Notes: a model not told the origin generated them from the letters alone. A DNA stretch of 64,000 bases from Marinobacterium iners DSM 11526 (GCF_900107855.1 NZ_FNRJ01000004.1:124001-188000), one strand, 5' to 3'. Counted from the first letter of the stretch, positions 17,926 to 29,285 are shown. A program made the numbers and translations.

Positions 17926-19215
17926 TCAGCTCAGCAGCGGTTCCAGCCAGCGTGCGATGCGCAGCAGGTCGTCATCGCTGTGCGGTTGCCCGATCAGTTG
18001 AATCCCCAGCGGCAGGTTGTCGGCATCCGTCAGCCCCGGCAGTGTTACCACCGGCAGCCCCATCGCCTGCCATGGGCGGCTCATATGGGGAGCGCCGGTG
18101 CGTTCGTGTCCTTCGGGCGCCACGCCCGGTGCGGCCGGTGCGAGCATGGCATCTACATCCGGGTAGCGTTGAGCCAGCGTGTCACGGATATCCGCCACTG
18201 CTTGCAGGGATGCCAGATAATCGGCGCGCGGGGTCGCCAGGCCCGTTGAAATCAGATCCTGCAGCGCCGGACTCAGAAGGTCAGGCTGGCCTGATTCAAG
18301 TGCCAGGTTGCGAGCCGCCTCATACGCCATTATCAGGCCATGATGCTGTACCAGCTCACCTAGCCAGTCACTGTTGTCGGGCTCTATTACGTCAACCCCT
18401 TGAGTGCGCAGAGTGGTAGCGGCCCGCTCGATGGCGTCTGCCATGTCCGGCTCGACCTCACCGGCGGCATCGCCCCGACACAGAAGGATGCGTTTGGGCT
18501 GCAGGGCGTCGGCTGTGGTCATCGGCTCTGGCTGGCGCAGCAGAATGGCGCGCAGCAGTTCGATATCTTCAACCTGGCGGCTGAACAGGCCGAGCGAGTC
18601 CAGTGATTGTCCCAGTGGCTGGATGCCACGCAGCGAAAACTCCCCGCGAGTACCCACATAACCCACCGTACCGCAGTAGGCGGCGGGCCGGATCACGGAT
18701 GCAGCAGTCTGTGAGCCCAGTGCCGCTGGCACCATTCCATCGGCGACAGCCGCCGCCGAACCACTGGAAGAGCCGCCTGGCGTTCGTTTCAGATCGCGTG
18801 GGTTAGCGGTCTTGCCGGGCTTGAAATAGGCGAATTCGGTTGTGACCGTCTTGCCGATAATAATGCCGCCGGCCTGGCGCAGAAGTGCAACACAGCTGGC
18901 ATCGTCAACCGGCTGGCGGCCCTTGTGGATGGGGGACCCCATCTCGGTCGGCATACTGGCGGTATCGATGATGTCCTTGATACCGATGGGCAGCCCTTTC
19001 AGCAGGCTGGCTTCATAAAACGACTGGTTGTTGCGGTAATTTTCCAGGCAGGTTTTGGCGTCAAGGCGGTGTTGCCAGGCACCGACCTCAGGCTCGCGGG
19101 CCTCGATTTGGGCAAGGCAGGCTTCCAGCAGTTCCAGTGCGGTACAGTGACCTTCCTCGATAAGGGTAAGGGCCTTTCGCAGGCTCATGGGGGTTGCCAA
19201 CTTGTTACTGTTCAT
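17926..19215 (-). CDS. Amidase-signature family hydrolase
   Basis: This 429-residue enzyme has the amidase-signature Ser-cisSer-Lys triad: Lys80 in G-I-K-D, the Ser cluster in G-G-S-S-S-G-S (148-153) and nucleophile Ser173 in the position of the usual T-G-G-S (here T-A-A-S). The family hydrolyses amide bonds of many small substrates in the cytoplasm; the GatA subunit is excluded because no gatB or gatC is near and the length is short. The ATG at 19215 has GGAG eight bases upstream; the GTG at 19224 lacks a site. Confidence 0.88.
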   Translation of the reverse strand: MNSNKLATPMSLRKALTLIEEGHCTALELLEACLAQIEAREPEVGAWQHRLDAKTCLENYRNNQSFYEASLLKGLPIGIKDIIDTASMPTEMGSPIHKGRQPVDDASCVALLRQAGGIIIGKTVTTEFAYFKPGKTANPRDLKRTPGGSSSGSAAAVADGMVPAALGSQTAASVIRPAAYCGTVGYVGTRGEFSLRGIQPLGQSLDSLGLFSRQVEDIELLRAILLRQPEPMTTADALQPKRILLCRGDAAGEVEPDMADAIERAATTLRTQGVDVIEPDNSDWLGELVQHHGLIMAYEAARNLALESGQPDLLSPALQDLISTGLATPRADYLASLQAVADIRDTLAQRYPDVDAMLAPAAPGVAPEGHERTGAPHMSRPWQAMGLPVVTLPGLTDADNLPLGIQLIGQPHSDDDLLRIARWLEPLLS

Positions 19216-19444
19216 CTGCGCCACTCCACGGGGTCAATACGGCGGGGAAAGAGTCGGGGCATCAGTTTGGCGCCATACGGGGCAGGGGTAAAGCACCATT
19301 AATCAATCCGTTACAAATTGTTACAGGTTTTTACACCACATGTATCACGCATGGTTGCCTGTAAACGTAATCAGCATTACTCTTTTCGTCTGCTGCATGC
19401 GACTCCGACCAAAGTAGCAACATAACAATAATGAGTGTGCCCCG

Positions 19445-21247
19445 ATGAGTCTCTACCAGAGTATTGAAAAAACTTTCTTCCACAGCCTGACCCGCAAAAT
19501 CTGCGGCAATGTGCTTTTCCTTGTGTTCCCCAGCCTGATTTTGATCGGCCTTGGCTACTGGCTGCATTTATCCCTGCGGGATCTGCAGGTGGTGTTGGTC
19601 GATACACCCGCGGCAGAAGAACAGGTGGCGCAGCTGGCGCACACCACCGGTATGATCGCGGGTGCCATGTTGGTGTTCACCCTGGTGATAGCCGCTTTCG
19701 CGCTGTTTTTCATGCGTCATCTTTTTCTGCGACCGATTCACAGCATGACGCGGGTCCTGCGGGCGGTGAAAGACAAGGATGGCGACATCTCTGCAACCCT
19801 GCCGGTACAGACTCAGGATGAGATCGCACGCATGGCGGTAAGCTACAATGACTTCTCGGCCAGCCTGAAGCAGATGATTGCCGATACTCGTCAGCGCAGT
19901 GTGAGGGTGTCGCTCAGTGCCAGTCAGCTGCAAAAGGTGGTACTGGCGGCAAAGGGGTCGGCCGAAGAGCAGGTGTCGAAGGCGCAGGCCGTGTTTCAGG
20001 CCAGTCAGGAGTCCACCACGGCGATCGAGGGAATCGCTGCACACACTCAAAGCATTTCCGAGCGCAACAGCCACAACCTGGCTGAGGTGAAGGATTCCAG
20101 TGCAGAGCTCATGCGGGTCAGTGAGCAGGTAGCAACCATCGAAACTCAGGTAAAGGAGTTTCAACAGGTGGTGGGGCAGCTGGCGGAAAATTCCGCCAGT
20201 ATCATCAGTATCCTTTCTCTGGTGCAAGGGTTCTCTGAGCAGACCAACCTGCTGGCGCTGAATGCGTCCATTGAAGCGGCGCGTGCCGGTGAAGCCGGGC
20301 GGGGGTTTGCCGTGGTCGCGGATGAAGTGCGTACGCTGTCCCAGAAAGTGAACACCGCCACCGGCGAAATCGACAGCAAGATCAACGCAATGGTGTCGCT
20401 GGTGGAAAGTACCCGCAGCGGGGCTGAAGTGATTATGCAGAACGTGTCGGATACAGATGGCTTCATTTCTCAGACCAGTCGTCGCTTCAGCACCATGGTG
20501 AGTGATTTTGAAGCACTGAACAGCCAGTTGGGCGAGATCAGTGCCGCCATTGAAGAGCTCTCCTACACCAACCGACACAGTCATGAACAGGTGTCCGATA
20601 TAACCCGGTTGGCTGACAGCATTCGGCAGGAAATGGAAGTGTCGAGCCAGCACTCGCAGGAGCTGGATGGTGCAACCGAAGAGATGCAGGAGCTGCTGTC
20701 GCGCTTCACGATCGGTTATGGCGGTTTTGAGCAGATCATCACCACAACCCGGGAATGGGCGCGTATGGTGGAGGCCGAGCTGGAGAACCTGGCGGATCAG
20801 GGGCTGGACCTGTTCGATACCAATTATGTTCGTACCAACAAGGACCAGTTGCCGGAGAAGTATGATACTCGCTACACGGATGCCTACGAAGCCAGGCTAC
20901 GGCCACTGTTTGACCGCTGTATTACCGAAAACGACGCTTTCCTGGTGGCTGCTGGATTTGATTTGAATGGTTACTGTCCGGCGAACAATACGCGCGTATC
21001 CAAGCCGCTTACGGGTGATTTTGAAGTGGATAACGCTCAAAGTCGTCACCGCCGCATTTTTGCCGGAACGCGCGCCGAAATCCGCCGTGCTTCCCACGAC
21101 TCCCCGTTCCTGCTTCAGACCTTCATCCGTGATACCGGCGAAATTCTTAACTCCTTGTCGGTTCCCCTGTTCGTAAATGGGCGTCGCTGGGGCAGCTTCT
21201 GCGTTGCCTTTACACCTGATCACCTGCTCAACGCGACCCGCGACTGA
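19445..21247 (+). CDS. Methyl-accepting chemotaxis protein with extra C-terminal domain
   Basis: This 600-residue receptor has two membrane helices (about residues 20-42 and 70-93) with only a short periplasmic loop, a HAMP region, and a signalling hairpin [21 protein letters not shown]. After the coil (about residue 430) comes a cytoplasmic domain of about 150 residues with G-Y-C-P-A-N-N, R-D-T-G-E and G-R-R-W-G-S-F motifs, resembling Cache-like sensor domains. The tiny loop suggests that sensing is done by this C-terminal domain from inside the cell. The ribosome site is weak. A terminator follows at 21266. The ligand is unknown. Confidence 0.93.
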   Translation: MSLYQSIEKTFFHSLTRKICGNVLFLVFPSLILIGLGYWLHLSLRDLQVVLVDTPAAEEQVAQLAHTTGMIAGAMLVFTLVIAAFALFFMRHLFLRPIHSMTRVLRAVKDKDGDISATLPVQTQDEIARMAVSYNDFSASLKQMIADTRQRSVRVSLSASQLQKVVLAAKGSAEEQVSKAQAVFQASQESTTAIEGIAAHTQSISERNSHNLAEVKDSSAELMRVSEQVATIETQVKEFQQVVGQLAENSASIISILSLVQGFSEQTNLLALNASIEAARAGEAGRGFAVVADEVRTLSQKVNTATGEIDSKINAMVSLVESTRSGAEVIMQNVSDTDGFISQTSRRFSTMVSDFEALNSQLGEISAAIEELSYTNRHSHEQVSDITRLADSIRQEMEVSSQHSQELDGATEEMQELLSRFTIGYGGFEQIITTTREWARMVEAELENLADQGLDLFDTNYVRTNKDQLPEKYDTRYTDAYEARLRPLFDRCITENDAFLVAAGFDLNGYCPANNTRVSKPLTGDFEVDNAQSRHRRIFAGTRAEIRRASHDSPFLLQTFIRDTGEILNSLSVPLFVNGRRWGSFCVAFTPDHLLNATRD

Positions 21248-21265
21248 CGCTCACAGGGTCATCTG

Positions 21266-21302
21266 AAGGCGGCATACCGACATCGGGTTGCCGCTTTTTT
21301 TT
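21266..21302 (+). terminator. Rho-independent terminator of the second chemotaxis receptor
   Basis: A 6-bp GC-rich stem (GCGGCA / TGCCGC) extended by three weak pairs is followed by eight T residues, 18 bases after the stop. Confidence 0.8.
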
Positions 21303-21710
21303 CGTCAAAATCCCAAAACTTAAGGCCATAAAAATCAAAATCAAATATTGATTATTTCGCGTTTCGTCAAAATAAAGTTTTGAATAATCATATGTTATTC
21401 AAAATTAAATATTGATGATGGTATCATGAAAATAAATTGATTTTATTTTAACCAGCGGCAACTCTATTCACCCTTGGGCAAAGCAGGTTGCTGAAAAATA
21501 ACGAAAAAACGCTAAACAACGGCAAAAACTTGCCGATATAAAATAACGTGCTGGTTGTTGATTTTTTGACCATGTACCGGCGATACTTACTCGCAGCTTA
21601 ATTCGGTAGCTGTTTGAAGAACTGGCCCGGATTTTGCGTGTAATATGGCAACAGAGATGAAATCAGGGTTATTCCCTTCCGCCTGTCCAGCTGGGTTCAG
21701 AGCACACAAT
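21303..21710. promoter_or_regulatory. AT-rich region upstream of ftsA with a 10-bp inverted repeat
   Basis: This 408-bp gap holds no gene. Its first half is very AT-rich. It has a perfect inverted repeat TTTTGAATAA / TTATTCAAAA at 21378-21404 (7-base loop) and two copies of AAATATTGAT (about 21344 and 21407). It must carry the ftsA promoter. The repeat could bind a nucleoid or regulatory protein; that is inference. Confidence 0.45.
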
Positions 21711-22970
21711 ATGGTGACTGCACATAACATGATCGTTGCACTCGATATCGGCACCTCAAAGGTGGTGTGTCTGGTGGGCGAGTTGACCCCTCAGGGCACC
21801 ATCGAAATTATCGGTGTTGGTGCTCAGCCTTCGCGAGGGTTGAAACGCGGTGTCGTGGTTAACATCGAATCGACGGTCAGTTCGATCCAGCGCGCGGTTG
21901 AAGAGGCAGAACTGATGGCTGGCTGTAAGGTTCACGGCGTGACCGTGGGCATTGCCGGCAGCCATATTAATAGCCTGAACTCTCATGGCATCGTTGCCGT
22001 GCGCGATCGTGAAGTATCCGACTACGATCTTGATCGAGTAATTGATGCGGCACGTGCCGTGGCCATTCCGGCAGACCAGAAAATCATCCATATTCTGCCG
22101 CAGGAATACCTGATCGATAATCAGGAAGGGATCAAGGAGCCGCTGGGAATGTCTGGCGTCCGACTTGAAGCCAAGGTTCATCTGATTACCGGCGCAATTA
22201 ACGCGATTCAGAACGTCGAAAAATGTGTCCGCCGCTGCGGTCTTGAAGTGGATGCGGTGGTGCTGCAGCAGCTGGCATCCAGTTACTCCGTACTGACGGA
22301 TGACGAAAAGGATCTGGGTGTCTGTATTGTTGATATTGGCGGTGGCACCACTGACATTGCCGTATTTACCGGCGGGGCCATCCGTCATACAGCCGTCATT
22401 CCAATTGCCGGTGACCAGGTCACCAGCGATATTGCCATGGCGCTGCGCACCCCGACTCAGCATGCCGAGCAGATCAAGATAAAATACGCCTGTGCACTGG
22501 CTCAGCTGGCCAGGTCAGACGAGATGATCAAGGTGCCCAGCGTCGGCGACCGCGCACCACGCGATCTGTCACGTCAGGCGCTGGCTGAGGTGGTTGAGCC
22601 GCGTTATGAAGAGTTGTTCGCGCTGGTGCAGTCGGAGTTGCGCCGCAGCGGATTTGAGGATTTGGTGGCAGCCGGGATTGTGTTGACCGGCGGAACGGCC
22701 AAGATGGAAGGTGCCGTAGAGTTGGCGGAAGAGATTTTTCATATGCCGGTACGGCTGGCTAAACCGCAGGGTATCCGCGGTTTGGAAGCTCAATTGAGCA
22801 ACCCCATTTATGCCACTGTTATCGGCTTGCTGCACTACGCACGCCAGGATCACGGACCGGTCAGCCCGGTGCCGGAAATTGAAGAATATGAAGACAGCCT
22901 GCGGCCACAGTGCAGCGCTGAAGGCAGCCTGATCTCGCGTATGAAGAACTGGCTGCAGGGCAATTTTTAA
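21711..22970 (+). CDS. ftsA: Cell division protein FtsA
   Basis: This 419-residue actin-like ATPase tethers FtsZ to the inner membrane. The phosphate-1 loop A-L-D-I-G-T-S-K (about residues 10-17), phosphate-2 V-D-I-G-G-G-T-T-D (about 206-214) and the A-G-I-V-L-T-G-G segment are present. The C-terminus I-S-R-M-K-N-W-L-Q is the amphipathic membrane anchor. The ATG at 21711 gives the normal short N-terminus; the ATG at 21645 would add 22 unusual residues and neither has a strong ribosome site. ftsZ follows after 58 bp. ftsQ and ddl, normally just upstream, are missing. Confidence 0.96.
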   Translation: MVTAHNMIVALDIGTSKVVCLVGELTPQGTIEIIGVGAQPSRGLKRGVVVNIESTVSSIQRAVEEAELMAGCKVHGVTVGIAGSHINSLNSHGIVAVRDREVSDYDLDRVIDAARAVAIPADQKIIHILPQEYLIDNQEGIKEPLGMSGVRLEAKVHLITGAINAIQNVEKCVRRCGLEVDAVVLQQLASSYSVLTDDEKDLGVCIVDIGGGTTDIAVFTGGAIRHTAVIPIAGDQVTSDIAMALRTPTQHAEQIKIKYACALAQLARSDEMIKVPSVGDRAPRDLSRQALAEVVEPRYEELFALVQSELRRSGFEDLVAAGIVLTGGTAKMEGAVELAEEIFHMPVRLAKPQGIRGLEAQLSNPIYATVIGLLHYARQDHGPVSPVPEIEEYEDSLRPQCSAEGSLISRMKNWLQGNF

Positions 22971-23028
22971 GTTTGGGCAAACAGCGGTACCCGACGACAG
23001 AACGGGGCTGTATCTGGAGGGGATAAAT

Positions 23029-24243
23029 ATGTTTGAGCTGGTGGATAGTGTACCTCAGAGTGCGGTAATCAAGGTGGTCGGTGTTGGTGGCGGCGGCGGT
23101 AATGCCGTCAACCACATGGTGACCACCGAGCTGGAAGGTGTGGATTTCATCTGTGCCAATACCGATGCGCAGGCACTGAACAGCATGGCGGCCAAAACGG
23201 CACTGCATATCGGTGGCGAACTGACCAAGGGGCTGGGCGCCGGTGCCAACCCTGAGGTGGGCCGTCAGGCTGCACTGGAAGACCGTGAGCGTATCGCGGC
23301 AACCCTGTCCGGTGCTGATATGGTCTTCATTACGGCTGGCATGGGTGGCGGTACCGGTACCGGTGCCGCTCCGATTGTGGCAGAAGTGGCTCGTGAAATG
23401 GGCATTCTGACCGTGGCGGTCGTGACCAAGCCATTTCCGTTTGAAGGTCGTCGTCGCAAGAAGATAGCCGAAGAGGGGATCCGTGAACTGCAGGAACATG
23501 TTGATTCACTGATCATCATCCCGAATGAAAAACTGCTGCCGGTACTGGGCAAGAACTGTACTCTGGTCAGTGCCTTCGGTACGGCCAATGATGTGCTCAA
23601 GGGCGCAGTGCAGGGGATCGCGGATCTGATCATCCGCCCAGGCATGATCAACGTGGACTTTGCAGACGTGCGTACCGTTATGTCTGAAATGGGCATGGCG
23701 ATGATGGGTACCGGTGTCGCCCGCGGTGAAAATCGTGCTCGTGAAGCGGCCGAAGCGGCAATTAATAGCCCGCTGCTGGAAGATATCGACCTGAAAGGCG
23801 CCAGCGGTATTCTGGTTAACATTACCGCCGGCCTGGATCTTAGCCTGGGCGAATTCTCCGAGGTCGGTGATCTGGTCGAAGAGTATGCCTCTGAAAATGC
23901 CACTATTGTGGTAGGAACCGTCATCGATCCTGAGCTGTCTGACGAGCTCAAGGTGACTGTTGTCGCCACGGGTCTGGAACGTGCTCAGGCTGCTGAGTCT
24001 CGTGTCGTGAACGGCGATACCAGCGCTCCGCGTGCTCAGTCTCCCCGTACGGTAAAGACGGCTGACTTTAACCAGCTGGAGCTGCCGACAGTATTGCGCA
24101 ACCGCCAGAGTGAAGAGAAAGCGCGTCCGGTGCAGAATGAGCTGGCTGAAACGCAGATGGATTCAGTGCCGATGAAAAAGACCGGCACTGACGATATGGA
24201 TTTCCTGGATATCCCGGCGTTTCTGCGCCGTCAGGCTGATTGA
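23029..24243 (+). CDS. ftsZ: Cell division GTPase FtsZ
   Basis: This 404-residue tubulin homologue forms the cytokinetic ring. The GTP-binding G-G-G-T-G-T-G loop is at residues 106-112, the T7 loop contains N-V-D-F-A-D-V, and the C-terminal conserved peptide [11 protein letters not shown], which binds FtsA and other partners, is intact after a disordered linker (about 318-390). A strong GGAGGGG site precedes the ATG. It is co-transcribed with ftsA. lpxC, the usual downstream neighbour, is absent; a terminator follows instead. Confidence 0.98.
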   Translation: MFELVDSVPQSAVIKVVGVGGGGGNAVNHMVTTELEGVDFICANTDAQALNSMAAKTALHIGGELTKGLGAGANPEVGRQAALEDRERIAATLSGADMVFITAGMGGGTGTGAAPIVAEVAREMGILTVAVVTKPFPFEGRRRKKIAEEGIRELQEHVDSLIIIPNEKLLPVLGKNCTLVSAFGTANDVLKGAVQGIADLIIRPGMINVDFADVRTVMSEMGMAMMGTGVARGENRAREAAEAAINSPLLEDIDLKGASGILVNITAGLDLSLGEFSEVGDLVEEYASENATIVVGTVIDPELSDELKVTVVATGLERAQAAESRVVNGDTSAPRAQSPRTVKTADFNQLELPTVLRNRQSEEKARPVQNELAETQMDSVPMKKTGTDDMDFLDIPAFLRRQAD

Positions 24244-24287
24244 TTAAGTGATCACCCCCGGGCAGTGCTCGGGTTCCCTCCTGAATT

Positions 24288-24319
24288 CCCGCCCGGCCTC
24301 AAGGCCCGGCGGGTTTTTT
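24288..24319 (+). terminator. Rho-independent terminator of ftsZ
   Basis: A long GC-rich hairpin (CCCGCCCGGCC against GGCCCGGCGGG, 4-base loop, small mismatch) is followed by six T residues, 45 bases after the ftsZ stop. Confidence 0.85.
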
Positions 24320-24344
24320 GTTAGCTGTCTGGCAGGGATAAAGC

Positions 24345-25466
24345 TCAGTGCTCTCGCGCAAGACTGCGCCTGAACAGCCCCAGTGTCAGCAGGAAAAACA
24401 CCAGCCCTATACCGGCGGTAGCCAGGAAAGAGGGCCAGACCACGGCAAGGCCGGCGCCTCGGTAGAGAATCGCCTGGGCAAAGCTGACAAAGTGCGTGGT
24501 GGGCGCCAGCAGCATCAACTGCTGGACCGTTTCGGGCATGCTTTCGCGGGGGGTAATGCCGCCACTGAGCAGCTGCAGGGGCAGAATGGTCAGAATCAGC
24601 AGCAGGCCGAACTGAGGCATTGAGCGAGCCAAAGTACCAAGGAAAATTCCAATACTGCCAGCGGCAAATAGATGGATGGCGGCTCCGGCCAGGAACAGGG
24701 GGATCGAGCCGCTGACCGGGACGCCCAGCGCCCATTGCACCACCAGATACAGCGACAGGCTGGCGGCCAGGAGGACGACGCAGGCGTTAGCGGTCAACTT
24801 GGCCAGCATGATCTCGGCGGGGGTAAGCGGCATCACCATCAGGTGCTCGAGGGTGCCGTGTTCACGTTCACGAATCAGAGCGGCTCCGGTCAGGATGATC
24901 GACAGCAGCGTAATGTTGTTGATGATCTCCATGACGCTGCCGAACCAGCTGCTTTCAAGATTGGGGTTGAACCAGACACGGGTTTCCAGGCGAATCGGCA
25001 GTTCGCTGTTGTCCGGGCGGTCGTTGAGTGTCTGCAGCAGTTCCTGCTGAACGATCTGCTGTATGTAACGGCTGCCGAGAAAAGCCTGGGTCATTCGGGT
25101 GGCATCTATGATCAGCTGCAGCTCGGGCTGCTGGCCTGCCCGCAGGTCCGCTTCAAAACGATGGGGAATAAACAGTACGAAGGTGTAGTTGCCCCGGTCC
25201 AGCGCGAGATCCACCTGCTGCTCTTCAAGCAGGTCTGGCGCCTTGAACCAGGGAGGGGTAAACAGTGTCTGCAGTCGTGTCGACAGTGGCGATCGATCCT
25301 GGTCGACGATGGCAATGGGGGCGTTATGGACCGCCACCGAACTGCTTTTGGCCATCGCGTAAATGCCGCCGCTGAAGGCCCAGATAATCAGCAACAGTAA
25401 CACCCGGTCATGCCAGAGGCTGCGCAGTTCCTTGATGCCCAGCTGGGCGATATTGGATACCTTCAT
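24345..25466 (-). CDS. yhhJ: ABC-2 type permease, YhhJ family
   Basis: This 373-residue protein has the ABC-2 permease layout: one N-terminal helix (about residues 22-42), a soluble periplasmic domain (about 43-170) and five helices in the C-terminal half. The R-E-R-E-H-G-T-L-E motif before the third helix is typical. It lies one base after the rbbA stop and follows yhiI-rbbA, matching the enterobacterial yhiI-rbbA-yhhJ order. It likely forms an efflux pore with RbbA and the HlyD-type adaptor. The substrate is not known. Confidence 0.9.
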   Translation of the reverse strand: MKVSNIAQLGIKELRSLWHDRVLLLLIIWAFSGGIYAMAKSSSVAVHNAPIAIVDQDRSPLSTRLQTLFTPPWFKAPDLLEEQQVDLALDRGNYTFVLFIPHRFEADLRAGQQPELQLIIDATRMTQAFLGSRYIQQIVQQELLQTLNDRPDNSELPIRLETRVWFNPNLESSWFGSVMEIINNITLLSIILTGAALIREREHGTLEHLMVMPLTPAEIMLAKLTANACVVLLAASLSLYLVVQWALGVPVSGSIPLFLAGAAIHLFAAGSIGIFLGTLARSMPQFGLLLILTILPLQLLSGGITPRESMPETVQQLMLLAPTTHFVSFAQAILYRGAGLAVVWPSFLATAGIGLVFFLLTLGLFRRSLAREH

Positions 25467-25467
25467 G

Positions 25468-28197
25468 TCAGCGCTCCTGCTGCCTGAGCAGGACCAAACT
25501 CAACAGCGTCAATACCGGGATGAAGGCGGCCAGCATCAGCAGGTGTGGCCAGAGTTCGGCCAGCCCCAGTGATTTGGTGAAAATACCGCGGCTGATGGTC
25601 AGGAACCAGGTAGTTGGATAACCGTTGCCGACCAGGGCAGCGACCCCCTCCAATGATGTGACGGGCTGGGTCAGTCCGGAGAAGTTGATCGCCGGCAGCA
25701 GCGTTATGATGGCGGTGCCGGCCAGTGCTGCTACCTGTGTTTTGGTGAAGGCCGAAATGCACAGTCCCAGTCCCGTGGTTGCTGTCACATAGAGCAGTGT
25801 CGCCAGTGTTAGCAGCAGAAAGCTGCCTTTTAGCGGTACCTGGAACAGGATGACCGAAATCAGTACAAGACCGATAAAACTGATCATGCTAAGCAGGATA
25901 TAGGGCAACTGCTTGCCAAGCAGGAACTCCAGCCGTGTTACCGGAGAGGCGTAGAGGTTGGTGATCGAGCCCAGCTCTTTCTCGCGCACGACGCCCAGTG
26001 CCATCAGGATCGATGGGATGAAGATCAGTAGAATCGGAATCATCGCCGGAACCATGGCGTTGAGGCTGCGAAAGTCCTGATTGTAGCGGTAGCGGGCCTG
26101 GAATCCGGCCGGTTGCAGCGCCGAAATATCCACCCGCAGCTGGGTGGCCAGCTGTATCAGGTATTGCAGGTGCATCCCCTGCAGATAGCCGTGAATGGTC
26201 TCGCCGCGGAAGGGCATGGCGCCGTCGATCCATACACCGGCCTCTGGAGATTGTCCCAGCTTCAGCGCACGGCCATATCCGGCCGGAAGAATCAGTGCGA
26301 CGGCGAGTTTGCCGCTGCGCATGCGTTGTTCCAGTTCGGCTTCCGAAACGGCATCCGCTTGCCGGTTGAAGTAGCGTGAGCCGGCAATGTTGTCGATGTA
26401 GGCCCGGCTTTCCGGGGTACGGTCATGATCCAGCACGGCAAATGTCAGGTCTTCCACATCGAACGATAGCCCGTAGCCGAGCACCAGCATCAGAATTACC
26501 GAACCTAGCAGTGCGAAAGCCGTGCGTATGGGGTCGCGAAGGATCTCCAGCGTTTCGCGGCGAGAGTAGGCCAGCAGGCGGCGCGGGCTGAACAGACGGT
26601 TGGGGGCTGTGGTTGCCGGTTCGGGCCGGGTATCGGCTTCCGGCTTTGTGTCCGGTGGTGTGTCAGTATCCTGTGTCTCAGCCTGAAGGTAATCGATGAA
26701 CGCTTCTTCCAGCGTCTCCCTACCCTGTCGTCGGATCAGTGCGTCGGGTGTGTCGCAGGCGAGGACCTGACCGGCATGCATCAACGAGATGCGGTCACAG
26801 CGGGCGCCCTCGTTCATAAAGTGGGTTGAGATAAAGATGGTGACCCCTTGCTCGCGAGACAGGCGAACCAGTTCGCGCCAGAAGTCGTCACGTGCCCGTG
26901 GATCAACGCCGGAGGTGGGTTCGTCCAGTATCAGGATGTCGGGTTCGTGAATGATCGCCACTGCCAGAGAAAGGCGCTGACGGATACCAAGTGGCAGAGC
27001 GGTGGCCAGCTGGTCGCGATACTCGGTCAGGCTAAACTGATCCAGCAGCTGGGCGACGCGGGATTCCCTGTGCGCCGGCGGCAGGTGAAACAGGCGCGCA
27101 TGCAGCAGCAGGTTCTGGATCACGCTCAGCTCTTCATACAGGGAGAACGCCTGCGACATGAAGCCGACGCGGGCGCGGGTCGCCAGATCGCGAGCATTCA
27201 AGGGCTGCCCAAACAGTAGCGCCTCGCCTTCACTGGGTTCGAGCAGGCCGGTCAGCATCTTCATGGTCGTGGTTTTGCCGCAGCCGTTTGAGCCGAGGAA
27301 GCCGAAGATCTCGCCGCGCCGGATTTTGAAGCTGACATTGTCGACGGCGGTGAAACGGCCGAAACGGCGAGTCAGCCCCTTGGCTTCGATGGCGATGCTC
27401 TGGTCATTCAGTTCAAGGGGCGGAATCTGCAAGGGCTGGTGGGTCTTCCCTTCGGACTCGGGGAGCAGGCGGACAAAGGCGGTATCCAGTTCCAGAGCGC
27501 CCGTGCGGGCAAGCAGCTGCTGCGGGCTGCCGGTCGCCAGCACTTGGCCGGCGTTCATCGCTACCAGCCAGTCGAACCCCATGGCCTCGTCCATATAGGC
27601 GGTGGCGACCAGTACACTCATGCCGGGCCGCTGACGGCGGATGCGCTCGATCAGTTGCCAGAACTGGCGGCGGGACAGCGGGTCCACCCCGGTGGTCGGT
27701 TCATCCAGAATCAGCAGGTCGGGGTCATGGATCAGTGCACAGCAGAGCCCCAGTTTCTGCTTCATGCCGCCGGACAGCTTGCCTGCCGGTCGATCGCGAA
27801 AGGGAGCCAGGCCGGTGCTGTGCAACAGGTCGTCAATGCGTGCCGCGCGAACGCGTCGGTCCTGATCAAACAGGCGGGCGAAAAAGTCGATGTTCTCCGC
27901 CACCGTCAGGGTCATGTAAAGGTTGCGCCCCAGCCCCTGGGGCATGTAGGCGATACGAGGGCACACCTGGCGGCGAAAGCTCGGCTGGCTAAGGTCGCCC
28001 TCGAACAGGCGGATAGTGCCCGTCTGGATCTTGCGCACACCGGCCAGCAGGCTCAGAAGGGTGGACTTGCCGACACCGTCCGGCCCGATCAGGCCGATCA
28101 TGCAGCCGGCAGGCAGTGCCAGGGTGGTGGGTTCCAGCGCGGTCACGTCGCCATAGCGGTGGCCGACACTAACCAGGTGGGCCACAGTGTCCGACAT
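25468..28197 (-). CDS. rbbA: RbbA-type ABC transporter: two ATPase domains fused to a permease
   Basis: This 909-residue protein matches RbbA (YhiH) in length and order. The first ATPase has Walker [10 protein letters not shown] (38-46), signature L-S-G-G-M-K-Q and Walker B I-L-D-E-P. The second has G-S-N-G-C-G-K-T-T (about 300), a degenerate signature L-P-L-G-I-R-Q and I-L-D-E-P. From about residue 520 an ABC-2 permease follows with a periplasmic domain and six helices. RbbA was named for binding ribosomes, but this architecture is that of a transporter. The ATG at 28197 has AGGAG six bases upstream; 28203 has no room for a site. It is coupled to the HlyD gene ending at 28208. Confidence 0.93.
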   Translation of the reverse strand: MSDTVAHLVSVGHRYGDVTALEPTTLALPAGCMIGLIGPDGVGKSTLLSLLAGVRKIQTGTIRLFEGDLSQPSFRRQVCPRIAYMPQGLGRNLYMTLTVAENIDFFARLFDQDRRVRAARIDDLLHSTGLAPFRDRPAGKLSGGMKQKLGLCCALIHDPDLLILDEPTTGVDPLSRRQFWQLIERIRRQRPGMSVLVATAYMDEAMGFDWLVAMNAGQVLATGSPQQLLARTGALELDTAFVRLLPESEGKTHQPLQIPPLELNDQSIAIEAKGLTRRFGRFTAVDNVSFKIRRGEIFGFLGSNGCGKTTTMKMLTGLLEPSEGEALLFGQPLNARDLATRARVGFMSQAFSLYEELSVIQNLLLHARLFHLPPAHRESRVAQLLDQFSLTEYRDQLATALPLGIRQRLSLAVAIIHEPDILILDEPTSGVDPRARDDFWRELVRLSREQGVTIFISTHFMNEGARCDRISLMHAGQVLACDTPDALIRRQGRETLEEAFIDYLQAETQDTDTPPDTKPEADTRPEPATTAPNRLFSPRRLLAYSRRETLEILRDPIRTAFALLGSVILMLVLGYGLSFDVEDLTFAVLDHDRTPESRAYIDNIAGSRYFNRQADAVSEAELEQRMRSGKLAVALILPAGYGRALKLGQSPEAGVWIDGAMPFRGETIHGYLQGMHLQYLIQLATQLRVDISALQPAGFQARYRYNQDFRSLNAMVPAMIPILLIFIPSILMALGVVREKELGSITNLYASPVTRLEFLLGKQLPYILLSMISFIGLVLISVILFQVPLKGSFLLLTLATLLYVTATTGLGLCISAFTKTQVAALAGTAIITLLPAINFSGLTQPVTSLEGVAALVGNGYPTTWFLTISRGIFTKSLGLAELWPHLLMLAAFIPVLTLLSLVLLRQQER

Positions 28198-28207
28198 GGT
28201 CATCTCC

Positions 28208-29206
28208 TCAAAGTGCGTCGGCAGTGGTCAGGCCGGTAGGCGGTGTCAGCCATTCCGGCCAGTGGACCTGAGGATCCAGGCGCAGATAGCTGATGCCAGG
28301 CAGGCCAGTCTTGACCTTGTCGCGGTGCTGTTCCAGTACGGCAGGATCGATACTGACCTTGACGCGAAACATCAGCTTGTCGCGCTCGCTGCGGGTTTCC
28401 ACCTCTTTAGGGGTGAACTGGGATTGCGGCGAGATGAAGGTGATGCGGGCCGGGATGGCAACCTCCGGCAGGGCATCAACCAGAATGCGCGCCTCGTCAC
28501 CCAGGTTCAGGCGACCGATTTCGGCGGTCGGCAGATAGACCGGCATATAAACCTGACCGATATCAAGCAGGGTTATCACCTTGCCCCCGGCGGCCAGTAC
28601 TTCGCCCGGTTCATTCAGTCGGTAGAGTACTCGTCCTGCGACCGGCGCGGTTAGCAGGGTGTCATCCAGCAGGCTGCGAATCTGATCCGCGTTCGCCTCG
28701 GCGGCCGTGATTTGGTCCAGTGCCAACTGAGCTTGGCGCTGCGCCGCGAGCAGTGCAGCCGCTGCGCTTTGGCTGGCGTTGAGTGCTTGGTCCATTTTGT
28801 CCTGGGAAGCCAGTTTCTTATCGACCATGCTACGCACTCGGGCCAGCTCCTTTTGAACGAGTGTATGACCACTCTCGCGTTGCTGAACAACAGCAAGGGT
28901 GTACAGGTGCTGCTGCTCGGCTTGGCGTACTGCGGATTCGGCGGCCGCCAGCTGGGCCTCCAGCTGACGGCTATCCAGTCGCGCCAGGGGTTGTCCCTGT
29001 TTGACCAGGTCCCCTTCATGCACCATAACTTCAACGATCCGGCCGGCCACCTTGGTTGCAATATCGATCTCCGCTGCTTCGATACGACCGTTGGCGGCGG
29101 TTAGTCCCGGCGGCAATGCGTGTTCGTCACTCAGTGGGTTGAACAGGTAGATGCCGGCGGTGGCCAGCAGGGCGAGTATGACAACAGAAGGAAGCAGGTG
29201 GCGCAC
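28208..29206 (-). CDS. yhiI: HlyD-family membrane fusion protein, YhiI type
   Basis: This 332-residue periplasmic adaptor has one N-terminal anchor helix (about 4-24), a first half-lipoyl motif (A-T-K-V-A-G-R-I near 52), a coiled-coil hairpin (about 85-190) and the second lipoyl half (L-T-A-P-V-A-G-R-V). Such proteins join inner-membrane ABC exporters to an outer-membrane channel. It is the first gene of the yhiI-rbbA-yhhJ operon. No TolC-type gene is present here. Confidence 0.92.
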   Translation of the reverse strand: MRHLLPSVVILALLATAGIYLFNPLSDEHALPPGLTAANGRIEAAEIDIATKVAGRIVEVMVHEGDLVKQGQPLARLDSRQLEAQLAAAESAVRQAEQQHLYTLAVVQQRESGHTLVQKELARVRSMVDKKLASQDKMDQALNASQSAAAALLAAQRQAQLALDQITAAEANADQIRSLLDDTLLTAPVAGRVLYRLNEPGEVLAAGGKVITLLDIGQVYMPVYLPTAEIGRLNLGDEARILVDALPEVAIPARITFISPQSQFTPKEVETRSERDKLMFRVKVSIDPAVLEQHRDKVKTGLPGISYLRLDPQVHWPEWLTPPTGLTTADAL

Positions 29207-29246
29207 GTTTAACTCCTTGTAGCCGGGTACCTGTTGTGTTCAGTGT

Positions 29247-29277
29247 ACTGCGCCGGCCCGCACGAGGCCAGCGCAGT
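29247..29277 (-). terminator. Possible hairpin terminator after the GNAT-nitrilase gene
   Basis: ACTGCGCCGGCC (29247-29258) pairs with GGCCAGCGCAGT (29266-29277) with one mismatch, nine bases after the stop at 29286. No T run follows, so it may act as an mRNA 3' stabiliser. It lies between this gene and the yhiI start. Confidence 0.4.
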
Positions 29278-29285
29278 GGGCTTGA

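Noticed and set aside
19568-20653. 361-residue open frame antisense to the chemotaxis receptor
   Set aside because: Its composition (many His, Arg and Gly) is typical of an antisense shadow and the opposite gene is certain.
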